Numbered from the stretch's first letter, positions 6,619-14,244 are shown. The stretch: DNA of 20,329 nt from Lachnospiraceae bacterium (GCA_009787745.1 WQST01000017.1:1-20329); one strand, 5' to 3'. Numbers and translations: made by a program. Notes: generated by a model from the sequence alone, not told the origin.

Positions 6619-9600
6619 ATGGGCAATGAAGCATCAGGCAAATCAATGAAAGATCTTATCCGTCGCGATAACTTATTATCAACGGTCAATGAAGCGGCAC
6701 GGATATTACTTGTCAGTAATAAAGAAGAAAGCCTTGATTCACTTCTGATGGGTATGCAGCTGGTCGGATACTGTATGGATGTTGACCGTGTCCAAATCTG
6801 GCGGAACGAATTGATTGATGGCTCACTGCACTGCGTTCAGCGTTATGAATGGTTAAGCGGCGTTGGGCAGCAGTGTGCCCCTATCCCGATTGGTTTTAGT
6901 ATAAATTATGATTCGGTTCCTGAATTTCAAAGAATTTTATTGCGCGGTGAAAGCATCAATGTGCCTATTTCACAAGTAACGGATGATGCTTACAAAGTTA
7001 TTGGCGGGTCGGGAATTAAAGCAATCGGTGTAATACCTTTATTTTTAAATGACCAATTCTGGGGCTTTTTTGGTATTGGGGACTGCCGGACGGAGCGGAT
7101 GTTTTCATTTGATGATATGCAAATACTTAGTTCGGTCGGGATGATGTTCGGCAGTGTATTTAACAGCTATGAACAGGAACATAATTTACGTGAAGCGGAA
7201 GAGCGCATTAGGTTGATGTTGAATGCGACCCCGCTTTGTTGTCATTTATGGGATAAAAATTTTAATATAATAGATTGTAATAAAGCCTGTCTCATTCTTT
7301 TTGATTTGAAAGATGAAGATGAGTATCGGGAGCGTTTTTATGAATTATCACCGGAATTCCAACCTGATGGACAGCGTTCCTACGATGCGGCAAAGATGAG
7401 AATTACGCAGGCATTTACGGAAGGCCAGTGTGTTTTTGAGTGGATTCATAAAAACAGTGATGGTACAGATTTTCCCGCCGAGATTACATTGGTAAGGGTT
7501 AAGCTCAAAGATGATTTTATTGTCGCGGGATATACGCGTGATCTAACTGAACAAGTGCGAATTATTGAAGCTCTTTTCAATCGTGAAAAAATGCTTAGGT
7601 ACTTAAATGAAATGTCAAATATGTTGCTGGCGAATTTTAGCGAAAAACTCGAAGATGTTTTAAGCATTTCTTTGAAACCGATTGCCGTTTCTGCGGGCTT
7701 AGACCGAATTGCTGTATACCGCTATTACGAGGAAACGGAATTGCTGGGGCAGATCTATCTGTGGTGCGGTAAGACAGTCCCATTGGATGAGGATTTACTG
7801 CCTGATATCCCGCCAATTGAACGTTTTTTAAATACTGTTACAGAGGGTCAATGTGCTAACATGAATGTTGAAAAGTTAGTAGGTGATGAAGTGGAATTCC
7901 TGAGTCATTTCGGAATTAAGGCTTTGTTCCTTGTCCCTATTTTTACCCGCGGAAAATTATGGGGGCTTATCGCGTTGGAAGATCATACGAAATATCGCTA
8001 TTTCGAAGAGGAATTACTGGATTCATTGCGTTCAACAGCGCATTTATGTGCCGGTGCGCTTATCCGAAATGAAATAGAACGTGATCTTGCGGATGCACTG
8101 GAACAAGCGACAGCCGCGAATAAAGCCAAAACTGAATTTTTATCCAATATGAGCCATGAAATGCGCACACCGATGAATACAATTATTGGGATGACCAATA
8201 TCGGTGAAACAGCAGTTGATATCGAGCGGAAAAACTACGCCTTCAATAAAATTGGCGACGCTTCCGCGCATTTGCTTGGTGTTATTAACAATGTCCTTGA
8301 TATGTCCAAAATCGAAGCGAACCAGCTTGAACTATCACCGATTGAATTCAGTTTCGAAAAAATGTTACAAAAAGTTTTATCGATCGTTCACTATCGTATT
8401 GATTCGAAACGGCAATCTTTGTCGGTTAATATCAGTAATAATGTCCCGCATTTCCTCTTTGGCGACGATCACCGGATTTCTCAGGTTATAACGAATCTTT
8501 TATCCAATGCGATTAAGTTTACCAGAGAAGAAGGCAATATCAAGCTTGGGGTTTCGGTCGTGGAAGAAACGGACGATTTTTGCACATTACGGGTTGAGGT
8601 TGCTGATGAAGGTATTGGTATTGATCCGAAGAATCATAAGAAAATTTTCATGCCCTTTACACAGGCTGACAACGGGATTAGCAGGGAATTCGGCGGAACG
8701 GGGTTAGGGCTTGTTATAGTTAAGCGTATAATTGAGTTGATGAATGGTGAAATCTGGGTTGAATCGGAACTTGGTAAAGGGGCTCGGTTTATTTTTACAA
8801 TCCGCATCAAACGCGGGGAAAAAGATATTAATTCACTTCTTTCGCCGGAGATTAATTGGGATACAATGCGGATTTTGGTGGTTGATGATGAAGAATATGT
8901 CTGCGATTATTTTGAGGAATTATTCAAGACATTAAATATTAATTGTGATACTGCGAGTAATGGTATAGAAGCCGCGAAAATGATCAATGAAAAAGGTGAT
9001 TATCATATTTATTTCGTAGACTGGAAAATGCCCGAGATGTGTGGGATGGAGCTCACCAAGAAAATCAAAAAAAATGTTCGCGGTATGCAGTCCGTCGTTG
9101 TTATGATTTCATCGGTTGATTGGTCTGAAATAAAAAGTGAAGCGCAAGTCGCAGGTGTTGACAGATATTTGATTAAGCCGCTTTTTTCATCGGCGATAAT
9201 TAATTGTATTACCGAATGCCTTGATAAAAGTGCGCGTCATACCGAATCCATTTATCTAGATATATCGAAAGGACGATTTGCGGGTAAACAAATATTGCTG
9301 GTTGAAGATATTGAAATTAACCGGGAAATACTAATTTCACTTTTAGAAGATACGCAGGTTTTGATTGACTGTGCGGAGAATGGTGCAGAAGCCGTCGAAA
9401 TGATCGAAATGAATAAGAAGCGATATGACTTGATATTTATGGATATTCAAATGCCGATTATGGACGGTCTTACCGCAACCGGGATGATTCGCCATCTTCC
9501 CATCCCCGGGGCGGAAGAAATTCCGATCATCGCAATGACGGCTAATGTTTTTAAAGATGATGTTGAAAGATGCATATCGGCGGGTATGAACGGGCATATC

Positions 9601-9657
9601 GGGAAGCCGTTGGATTTGGATGAAGTTTTGGAAAAGATGATTAAATATCTTGTATGA
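6619..9657 (+). CDS. Soluble hybrid histidine kinase, GAF-PAS-GAF-HK-REC-REC
   Basis: The ATG at 6619 is chosen over the in-frame ATG at 6517 because AGGAGG lies seven bases upstream and a promoter sits just before it; this gives 1012 residues. In order: GAF (about 20-180), PAS (about 194-312, ending in GYTRDLTE), GAF (about 330-490), HisKA with SHEMRTP and H513, HATPase_c with the N box (NLLSNAIKF), DEGIGI and GGTGLGL, REC1 with D756/D757 and D801, and REC2 with E896/D897 and D942. There is no membrane segment, so it senses a cytosolic or membrane-permeable signal through GAF/PAS. It has no Hpt domain, so a relay beyond REC2 needs a separate Hpt protein. REC1 has an unusual FVDWKMPEMCG phosphorylation loop. 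The gene is followed after 14 bases by glgX, pointing to one transcript. The signal is unknown. Confidence 0.95.
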   Translation: MGNEASGKSMKDLIRRDNLLSTVNEAARILLVSNKEESLDSLLMGMQLVGYCMDVDRVQIWRNELIDGSLHCVQRYEWLSGVGQQCAPIPIGFSINYDSVPEFQRILLRGESINVPISQVTDDAYKVIGGSGIKAIGVIPLFLNDQFWGFFGIGDCRTERMFSFDDMQILSSVGMMFGSVFNSYEQEHNLREAEERIRLMLNATPLCCHLWDKNFNIIDCNKACLILFDLKDEDEYRERFYELSPEFQPDGQRSYDAAKMRITQAFTEGQCVFEWIHKNSDGTDFPAEITLVRVKLKDDFIVAGYTRDLTEQVRIIEALFNREKMLRYLNEMSNMLLANFSEKLEDVLSISLKPIAVSAGLDRIAVYRYYEETELLGQIYLWCGKTVPLDEDLLPDIPPIERFLNTVTEGQCANMNVEKLVGDEVEFLSHFGIKALFLVPIFTRGKLWGLIALEDHTKYRYFEEELLDSLRSTAHLCAGALIRNEIERDLADALEQATAANKAKTEFLSNMSHEMRTPMNTIIGMTNIGETAVDIERKNYAFNKIGDASAHLLGVINNVLDMSKIEANQLELSPIEFSFEKMLQKVLSIVHYRIDSKRQSLSVNISNNVPHFLFGDDHRISQVITNLLSNAIKFTREEGNIKLGVSVVEETDDFCTLRVEVADEGIGIDPKNHKKIFMPFTQADNGISREFGGTGLGLVIVKRIIELMNGEIWVESELGKGARFIFTIRIKRGEKDINSLLSPEINWDTMRILVVDDEEYVCDYFEELFKTLNINCDTASNGIEAAKMINEKGDYHIYFVDWKMPEMCGMELTKKIKKNVRGMQSVVVMISSVDWSEIKSEAQVAGVDRYLIKPLFSSAIINCITECLDKSARHTESIYLDISKGRFAGKQILLVEDIEINREILISLLEDTQVLIDCAENGAEAVEMIEMNKKRYDLIFMDIQMPIMDGLTATGMIRHLPIPGAEEIPIIAMTANVFKDDVERCISAGMNGHIGKPLDLDEVLEKMIKYLV

Positions 9658-9671
9658 AGGAGGAAATTTAA

Positions 9672-11741
9672 ATGCAAGTGAATCTGACACCTCTGGATAA
9701 TATCTGCGGATATGATGTCCGACCGGGATTTTATGATATAAATGGTGCGACAGCGATACCCTGCGGAGTCAATTTTACTATTCAATCAAGCGGTGCAACA
9801 TCTTGTGAACTGTTGCTTTTTAAGCGCGGGGAAACAGAACCGACGGCGGAAATAAAAATTCCCGAACATTACAAGATAGGTCATGTTTATTCTATCGTGG
9901 TATTTGGGTTAGACATATCCGAGTTAGAGTATGCCTATCGCCTTGACGGGCCCTGTGATCCGAGTAAAGGCCTATTATTCAGTCCGCAGAATAAATTGCT
10001 CGACCCATATGCAAAAGCGGTAGCGAATCAAAGCAAGTGGCGCTCTCCTGTAACAGGACAATACAAGGCTCGCGTGGTGAGGGATGATTATGATTGGGAA
10101 GATTTAAAAATGCCCAGGACTCCGATGTCAGATTTGATTATATATGAGCTTCATGTTCGCGGATTTACACAGCATCTAAGTTCCGAAGTCAAAAATCCCG
10201 GGACATTTGACGGGATTATCGAAAAAATTCCATATTTGAAAGAACTTGGAATAAATGCGGTTGAACTGATGCCCGTTTTTGAATTTGACGAAATGCTTAG
10301 TTTTAGAAATCATAACGGAAACGAGTTAATAGATTATTGGGGATATAATTCCGTTAGTTTTTTTGCCCCTAATACAAGTTATGCTTCGACGATGGAGTGT
10401 AATGGGGTCGGCAATGAATTAAAGCGCTTAGTTCATGCGCTTAAAGAAAATGGGATTGAAGTTATTTTGGACGTCGTGTTTAATCATACCGCGGAAGGTG
10501 ATGAGAACGGGCGTATTTTCTCATTTAAAGGTTTGGATAATAATATTTACTATCTGCTCACGCCGAACGGGCGTTATTATAATTATAGCGGATGCGGAAA
10601 TACGCTCAATTGCAATCATCCGATCGTTCGCCAAATGATTTTGGAATGTTTGCGATACTGGGTGGTCAATTATCGGATAGACGGGTTTCGCTTTGACCTT
10701 GCCTCGATTCTGGGGCGGAATGAGGATGGTTCGCCGATGAATCAACCGCCGCTTCTCCATCTTCTCGCTTTTGATCCAATCTTAAGCGGTGTAAAATTGA
10801 TTGCCGAAGCATGGGACGCAGGCGGCCTTTACCAAGTCGGAAGTTTTCCTGCATGGAACAGATGGGCGGAATGGAACGGCAAATACCGTGACGATATGCG
10901 GTCGTTTTTGAAGGGCGACGGAGGACTTGGCTATGCGGCGGCACAGCGGATTGCCGGTTCGGTCGATCTTTATAACCCGATTAAACGGGGGAACCATGTT
11001 TCCGTAAATTTCATTACCTGTCATGACGGATTCACTCTATATGACCTATATGCGTATAACCGTAAACACAATGAGTCAAATGGTTGGAATAATACTGATG
11101 GGACTGACGATAACCGCAGTTGGAACTGTGGTGCGGAGGGTGATACTGACGACCATACAGTATTGGCACTGCGTAATAAACTTATCAAAAATGCTTGCGC
11201 GGTTTTGTTTTGCAGTCGCGGAACACCGATGTTTTTAGCCGGGGACGAGTTTTTGAATACTCAGTTTGGTAACAATAATCCCTATTGTCAAGATAATGAA
11301 ATTTCTTGGCTTGATTGGAGTATGCTCGAAAAAAATCGCGATATCTTCGATTTTTTTAAATTTATGATTGCTTTCCGCAAAGCGCATCCGGCGATAAGAT
11401 ATGTAACGGAGCCATGTTCTTTGGGTTTCCCTGATGTAAGCTTTCACGGTGAACGTGCATGGAATAATAATTTTGGTCATGAAGGCAGAAACATCGGGGT
11501 GATGTTCGCCGGGGAAAAAGAAAACGGTGAGGATGATATCGTTTATATAGCGGTTAATACTTACTGGGAATCGGTTAATATGGAATTGCCCCGCCTTCCG
11601 GAGTCGTTGCGTTGGATTCAGGTGGCGGATACATGCGCAGAAGATTCGACCTCACGGAAGGCAGTAAACTTGTCGCAAGATGGCAGAGTCAAAGTTGAAG
11701 CCAGGGCGGTGGTGGTTTTAACGGCGGAGATGAATGTATAG
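9672..11741 (+). CDS. glgX: Glycogen debranching enzyme, GH13 (GlgX/isoamylase type)
   Basis: 689 residues, normal for GlgX. It hydrolyses alpha-1,6 branch points of glycogen or limit dextrin in the cytosol. Residues about 15-110 form the CBM48 domain (YAYRLDGP, then LLDPYAKAV). The GH13 barrel shows region I DVVFNHT (from D267), region II DGFRFDLAS with nucleophile D342, region III AEAWDAGG with acid/base E379, and region IV TCHDGFTLYD with D452. The C-terminal beta domain ends in VVVLTAE. The start at 9672 has an AAGGAGG site eight bases upstream. It overlaps no gene but follows the hybrid kinase by 14 bases, which is an unusual partner; no glgA, glgB, glgC or glgP is next to it. The family assignment is firm; glycogen versus other branched glucan is inferred from the family. 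Confidence 0.95.
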   Translation: MQVNLTPLDNICGYDVRPGFYDINGATAIPCGVNFTIQSSGATSCELLLFKRGETEPTAEIKIPEHYKIGHVYSIVVFGLDISELEYAYRLDGPCDPSKGLLFSPQNKLLDPYAKAVANQSKWRSPVTGQYKARVVRDDYDWEDLKMPRTPMSDLIIYELHVRGFTQHLSSEVKNPGTFDGIIEKIPYLKELGINAVELMPVFEFDEMLSFRNHNGNELIDYWGYNSVSFFAPNTSYASTMECNGVGNELKRLVHALKENGIEVILDVVFNHTAEGDENGRIFSFKGLDNNIYYLLTPNGRYYNYSGCGNTLNCNHPIVRQMILECLRYWVVNYRIDGFRFDLASILGRNEDGSPMNQPPLLHLLAFDPILSGVKLIAEAWDAGGLYQVGSFPAWNRWAEWNGKYRDDMRSFLKGDGGLGYAAAQRIAGSVDLYNPIKRGNHVSVNFITCHDGFTLYDLYAYNRKHNESNGWNNTDGTDDNRSWNCGAEGDTDDHTVLALRNKLIKNACAVLFCSRGTPMFLAGDEFLNTQFGNNNPYCQDNEISWLDWSMLEKNRDIFDFFKFMIAFRKAHPAIRYVTEPCSLGFPDVSFHGERAWNNNFGHEGRNIGVMFAGEKENGEDDIVYIAVNTYWESVNMELPRLPESLRWIQVADTCAEDSTSRKAVNLSQDGRVKVEARAVVVLTAEMNV

Positions 11742-11768
11742 ATTAAGGCTTCTCACCTAAACAAAAGC

Positions 11769-11797
11769 GCATAATCAATGCCCCCTCGTCATAGAAT
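11769..11797 (+). promoter_or_regulatory. Sigma-E-like promoter in front of the spoIIID fragment
   Basis: GCATAAT (11769-11775) matches the sporulation sigma-E -35 pattern (KMATATT) at six of seven positions. CATAGAAT (11790-11797) matches the -10 pattern (CATACANT) at seven of eight, with 14 bases between. spoIIID is a known sigma-E target in Bacillus and Clostridia, so location and pattern agree. Confidence 0.6.
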
Positions 11798-11818
11798 GTA
11801 AAAAACGTATGACGAGGG
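11783..11818. terminator. 10-base inverted repeat, glgX terminator or spoIIID control
   Basis: CCCTCGTCAT (11783-11792) and ATGACGAGGG (11809-11818) are perfect complements with a 16-base loop, followed by a short T stretch. In a transcript reading through from glgX the hairpin can form, may terminate, and would hide the GAGGG binding site of the spoIIID fragment. A transcript starting from the sigma-E-like promoter begins near 11804 and lacks the left arm, so the site would be free. Confidence 0.5.
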
Positions 11819-11822
11819 ACTT

Positions 11823-11972
11823 TTGAAGGATTATATTGAAGAGCGGGCAATCGATATCGCTAATTATATTATTAATCACAATGCAACTGTTAGGCGATGT
11901 GCGAAACATTTTGGCATAAGTAAGAGTACCGTACATATGGATGTGTTAAATGCGAAAGAATTTTCTGGGTAG
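11823..11972 (+). pseudogene. spoIIID: Truncated spoIIID, N-terminal 41 codons kept
   Basis: A TTG at 11823, with GAGGG five bases upstream, starts a frame reading LKDYIEERAIDIANYI and then AKHFGISKSTVHMDV. This is the conserved N-terminal half of SpoIIID, the mother-cell DNA-binding regulator of sporulation, including the helix-turn-helix. After residue 41 the match ends; eight unrelated residues (LNAKEFSG) precede TAG. SpoIIID is normally about 80-95 residues, and the C-terminal basic helix needed for DNA binding is missing. The K of STVHKDV is M here, so the junction could lie at that codon. Promoter and ribosome binding site are intact, which suggests recent interruption or duplication. 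It could be a split gene whose 3' part lies elsewhere. Confidence 0.88.
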
Positions 11973-12013
11973 TGGAATAGAGGAAGAACTCTATAGCTGG
12001 TGCTAGCAACCAG

Positions 12014-12031
12014 AAAAGCAGTTTGCTTTTT
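12014..12031. terminator. Bidirectional terminator-like hairpin
   Basis: AAAAGCA-GTT-TGCTTTT is a perfect 7-base stem with a 3-base loop and a T run on either strand. It lies between the spoIIID fragment and the convergent gene remnant ending at 12049. The stem has only two GC pairs, so it may be weak. Confidence 0.45.
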
Positions 12032-12048
12032 CGGAACAGGATGATTTA

Positions 12049-12592
12049 TTATTCGCTCTGATTATTAAATGTATCTTTGATAAAATCATCAATGCGTTTT
12101 GTTTCTCTTATACGCATATTAATATCGCCAGGAAAAATAAGATTTTCATTCGCGGCTATTTTTGTAAGATCATCAGCTCTATAAGCAATTGGCAACCCCT
12201 TTTCACGATCCCATCGACCTACATCATCCATGATGCGAATGTATAAAATACGACAAGATGAAATATTGCCAATTCTTTTTCCGTCTACCTCATCATCATA
12301 ACTCATATAAATTCGGCGGTACAGTAATGAATGCAATATAGCGATATTTTGCAAGAGCCGCATTTGTTAAATTTTGCGGATTTTTCACAACGAAGGACGT
12401 TATGTTATCAGCCAGCGCCAATGCTCCGCCATTTCTTTCGCCAGGTTTTGGGTCATTGGTAAATGCTAAGAGTAAATTTTTATACTTGCACTCATCAGAT
12501 ATTGTTGAAGTAATAGAACATAATTTATAGCAATAAATTTGCATGTTAGCATTTGAGTTTTCTTGATTATCATATTTGGGAAATAATATTTT
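12049..12592 (-). pseudogene. Frameshifted remnant of an unknown protein
   Basis: Two minus-strand frames appear to be one broken gene. The upstream frame is open from a stop near 12592, includes an ATG at 12544, and reads LLLAFTNDPKPGERNGGALAL, then ADNITSFVVKNP and YRYIAFITVPPNLYE before stop codons near 12296. The downstream frame continues at that place with YDDEVDGKRIGNISS and runs to 12049 (RIDDFIKDTFNNQSE). Removing one T at the GAGTTATGATGATGAG junction would fuse them smoothly. The upstream frame has protein-like sequence ahead of its first ATG, so the 5' end may also be lost. I do not recognise the family; there is no P-loop or membrane segment. It lies downstream of the zeta-type toxin gene in the same direction. 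Confidence 0.45.
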
Positions 12593-12647
12593 TTAATGAA
12601 AATACCTGATTATGAGTAATAAGGCATTACCCGCTTTTTTGAAAACT

Positions 12648-13250
12648 TCAATTTTTAAGTCCTACACGATATTCTTGCAGCATATTTTTCAAATACTGTG
12701 GACATCGGCTTTCACTCCACTTGACTTCTTGACAATTTTTAACGATAAGCAAAGGACTCAATGTATCAAATGGGTTAAGTTCGGAATTATCATATATTTG
12801 CACACTATCACATATAGGCATTACTAATTTAAGATTTTCAAACGATTTCGTATATCTTCGTCTTAAATCTTCTTCCGGTATTCCGTGTCCACCGGCACGT
12901 TCTCTTAACGCAACACGCTCAATAGACAGCTCAGCACTCTCTAAGCCAACGTAAAAAAGATTTATTTGAAATCCATTTGCCTTTGCCTTCGCAATATTAG
13001 ACAGTATAGTTGTGCCCGTTAGAGTAGTCTCCTGATTAAAAGAAACATTGCCCTGTAAGCACTCATGTAATATCTTAACAGCGATGTAACCAGCCTGCAT
13101 TTGTGCACTTTGATTTTTCCAATCATGGCTGAAACGGTCACGCACTATTTCGTCAACATTAACCCTTATTCCAAAATCGATATTTAGCAATCTGAAAAAC
13201 GTTGATTTTCCAGCACCATTAACACCTGCGAAAATTGTATAAGTCTTCAT
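12648..13250 (-). CDS. Zeta-type toxin / P-loop kinase family protein
   Basis: 200 residues. Residues 8-16 are a Walker A loop, GVNGAGKST. NVDEIVRDR follows at about 31-39, and the lid region has RERAGGHGIPEEDLRRRY at about 117-134 with several Arg, then SFENLK. This order is typical of zeta toxin-like proteins (AAA_33/Zeta_toxin), which phosphorylate UDP-N-acetylglucosamine and so disturb cell-wall synthesis; some relatives are phage-like kinases of unknown substrate. The ATG at 13250 overlaps the stop codon of the upstream gene (ATGA), typical of translational coupling in toxin-antitoxin pairs. The C-terminal tail (about 165-200) is polar and unassigned. Function as a toxin is inferred from family and context. 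Confidence 0.85.
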   Translation of the reverse strand: MKTYTIFAGVNGAGKSTFFRLLNIDFGIRVNVDEIVRDRFSHDWKNQSAQMQAGYIAVKILHECLQGNVSFNQETTLTGTTILSNIAKAKANGFQINLFYVGLESAELSIERVALRERAGGHGIPEEDLRRRYTKSFENLKLVMPICDSVQIYDNSELNPFDTLSPLLIVKNCQEVKWSESRCPQYLKNMLQEYRVGLKN

Positions 13251-13477
13251 ATAGTGGTTACACCGTTTTCTTCTAATTTTTTTGTGAGTAATCTAACGCC
13301 TTCTATTTGTTCATCGGCTATAACTTTCCAAGCTTTTACAGATCTATTTTTAGAAAATATATGCGATACCAACTCTCGCTTTTCGGCAGGTAATGAAAGC
13401 AAGTAGTCTGGTAAATCTATTTCTGATAATTTATCAATCTCATAAATTTCGTCTGCGGTTAAAAATACTGTATTCAT
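13247..13477 (-). CDS. Probable antitoxin partner of the zeta-type toxin
   Basis: 76 residues, acidic and helical: LTADEIYEIDKLSEIDLPDYL, then LPAEKRELVSHIF and ADEQIEGVRLLTKKLEENGV. It has no DNA-binding motif that I can see, like the epsilon antitoxins that block the zeta ATP site with a helix, but the sequence is not recognisably epsilon. AAAGGATG is placed eight bases ahead of the ATG at 13477. It overlaps the toxin start by four bases. The upstream region has direct and inverted repeats that could be operators. The partner role is inferred from order, size and overlap. Confidence 0.8.
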   Translation of the reverse strand: MNTVFLTADEIYEIDKLSEIDLPDYLLSLPAEKRELVSHIFSKNRSVKAWKVIADEQIEGVRLLTKKLEENGVTTI

Positions 13478-13495
13478 TAAGACATCCTTTCCGAT

Positions 13496-13533
13496 GCTAC
13501 AATTAGTGGCTACAATAACAGTTTACTATAAAC
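13496..13533. promoter_or_regulatory. Repeats upstream of the toxin-antitoxin pair
   Basis: GCTACAAT occurs at 13496-13503 and 13509-13516 (13-base spacing), followed by the palindrome GTTTA-CTA-TAAAC at 13521-13533. They lie 20-55 bases ahead of the antitoxin start, where an autoregulatory operator would be expected. No clear sigma-A promoter was found here. Confidence 0.4.
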
Positions 13534-13681
13534 CATGGTCTGAAATCAAGCATTTGACTATATTTGCCTATAAATGAAAATAGCAAATCTTTGACCATCT
13601 CCATATCCTAGCTGCCTTTAATACTTATTATTTATCCATAGTATTGCATTAATGTATTAATAGAAAAGCGTATTCAGTTAA

Positions 13682-13720
13682 AAAAAGAAGCCATATGATT
13701 CACATTAATGGCTTCTTTTT
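13682..13720. terminator. Strong bidirectional Rho-independent terminator
   Basis: AAAAAGAAGCCAT and ATGGCTTCTTTTT form a perfect 13-base stem with a T run on both strands. On the minus strand it ends the short transcript that carries the tRNA-like part; it also separates this from the toxin-antitoxin unit. Confidence 0.85.
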
Positions 13721-13735
13721 GATTATCAGGCTAAA

Positions 13736-13823
13736 TGGGGATTTGAGGACTCGAACCTCAAAGTGCTTACCTTGTATAGTTTTGTTACGATTATCGCCTG
13801 GTCTTGTCGAGGTTGCAATCCCC
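13736..13823 (-). ncRNA. tRNA-like RNA segment (acceptor stem and T arm)
   Basis: On the minus strand the 88-base segment begins with GGGGATT and ends with AATCCCC plus A, a perfect 7-base acceptor-like stem. Just before the 3' strand lies a T arm with stem TGAGG/CCTCA and loop TTCGAGT, as in tRNA. A normal D arm, U8 and a convincing anticodon arm are missing, so it is not a standard tRNA. A terminator follows 15 bases after its 3' end. The GGGGATT overlaps the end of the small peptide ORF at 13791-13871. It could be a tRNA-like structure, a degenerate tRNA, or the 3' end of a tRNA left at an attachment site, with the 5' match being chance. Confidence 0.4.
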
Positions 13824-13871
13824 GCAAGCACCTGCACCCAGCCAATATGTTGCCATCATTATAACGTTCAT
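13791..13871 (-). CDS. 26-aa Cys-containing peptide ORF
   Basis: The ATG at 13871 is preceded at an ideal eight bases by AAGGAG. The peptide is MNVIMMATYWLGAGACGDC followed by NLDKTRR: hydrophobic at first, two Cys spaced by two residues, then a basic end. The frame is open upstream to 13976 (TTG), where a hydrophobic segment VSIVLAGLSVKFIAPL is encoded, so a longer membrane peptide of about 61 residues is possible, but it would lack a ribosome binding site. Short membrane toxins and peptide signals have this size, but I do not recognise the sequence. Confidence 0.4.
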   Translation of the reverse strand: MNVIMMATYWLGAGACGDCNLDKTRR

Positions 13872-13988
13872 AAGCATTTCTCCTTTTATGATAAAATCAA
13901 TTTTCAGCCAATTAGTAAGAGGAGCGATGAACTTGACAGAAAGACCAGCCAATACAATCGAAACAAATACAAGCAAAAACTTAAAATT

Positions 13989-14017
13989 ATTATATCAAAT
14001 ATTATTCCCTAAAGCAA
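13989..14017 (-). promoter_or_regulatory. Sigma-A promoter of the small minus-strand unit
   Basis: On the minus strand TTGCTT (14017-14012) and TATAAT (13994-13989) are exactly 17 bases apart, with a perfect -10. Transcription would start near 13982 and run about 300 bases to the terminator at 13682. Confidence 0.65.
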
Positions 14018-14131
14018 TAAAAGCTAGAATTTAATTTTTCGTATTTATAATATGTATAATTTCCTCAATTATACTCGTCTTTCGTAGTCAGCAACATTAA
14101 AACCTTCCTTGTTTACAACAACCATACATAA

Positions 14132-14164
14132 AGAGGGAGGAAATGCGAAAGGTTTCCTTCCTCT
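14132..14164. repeat. Stem-loop with 12-base arms
   Basis: AGAGGGAGGAAA (14132-14143) and TTTCCTTCCTCT (14153-14164) pair over 12 positions with one G-T wobble and a 9-base loop. There is no T run directly after, so termination is not assured. It separates the small minus-strand unit from the recombinase region. Confidence 0.45.
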
Positions 14165-14244
14165 TATAATTTCCGCAAGTAGTCTTTTTTTTCTGTACAA
14201 GTAATATACATTAAAAGACATTTAAAGATGGTGGAAATTTCCCT

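Noticed and set aside
10666..11024. Antisense frames inside glgX and other large genes
   Set aside because: They have no ribosome binding sites and low-complexity translations, and lie fully opposite strongly conserved coding sequence. Treated as shadows.
13736..13823. A normal tRNA gene or tmRNA on the minus strand
   Set aside because: The acceptor stem and T arm fit, but U8, the D arm and an anticodon arm are not found, and there is no tag-coding region between the acceptor strands as in tmRNA. Kept only as tRNA-like.
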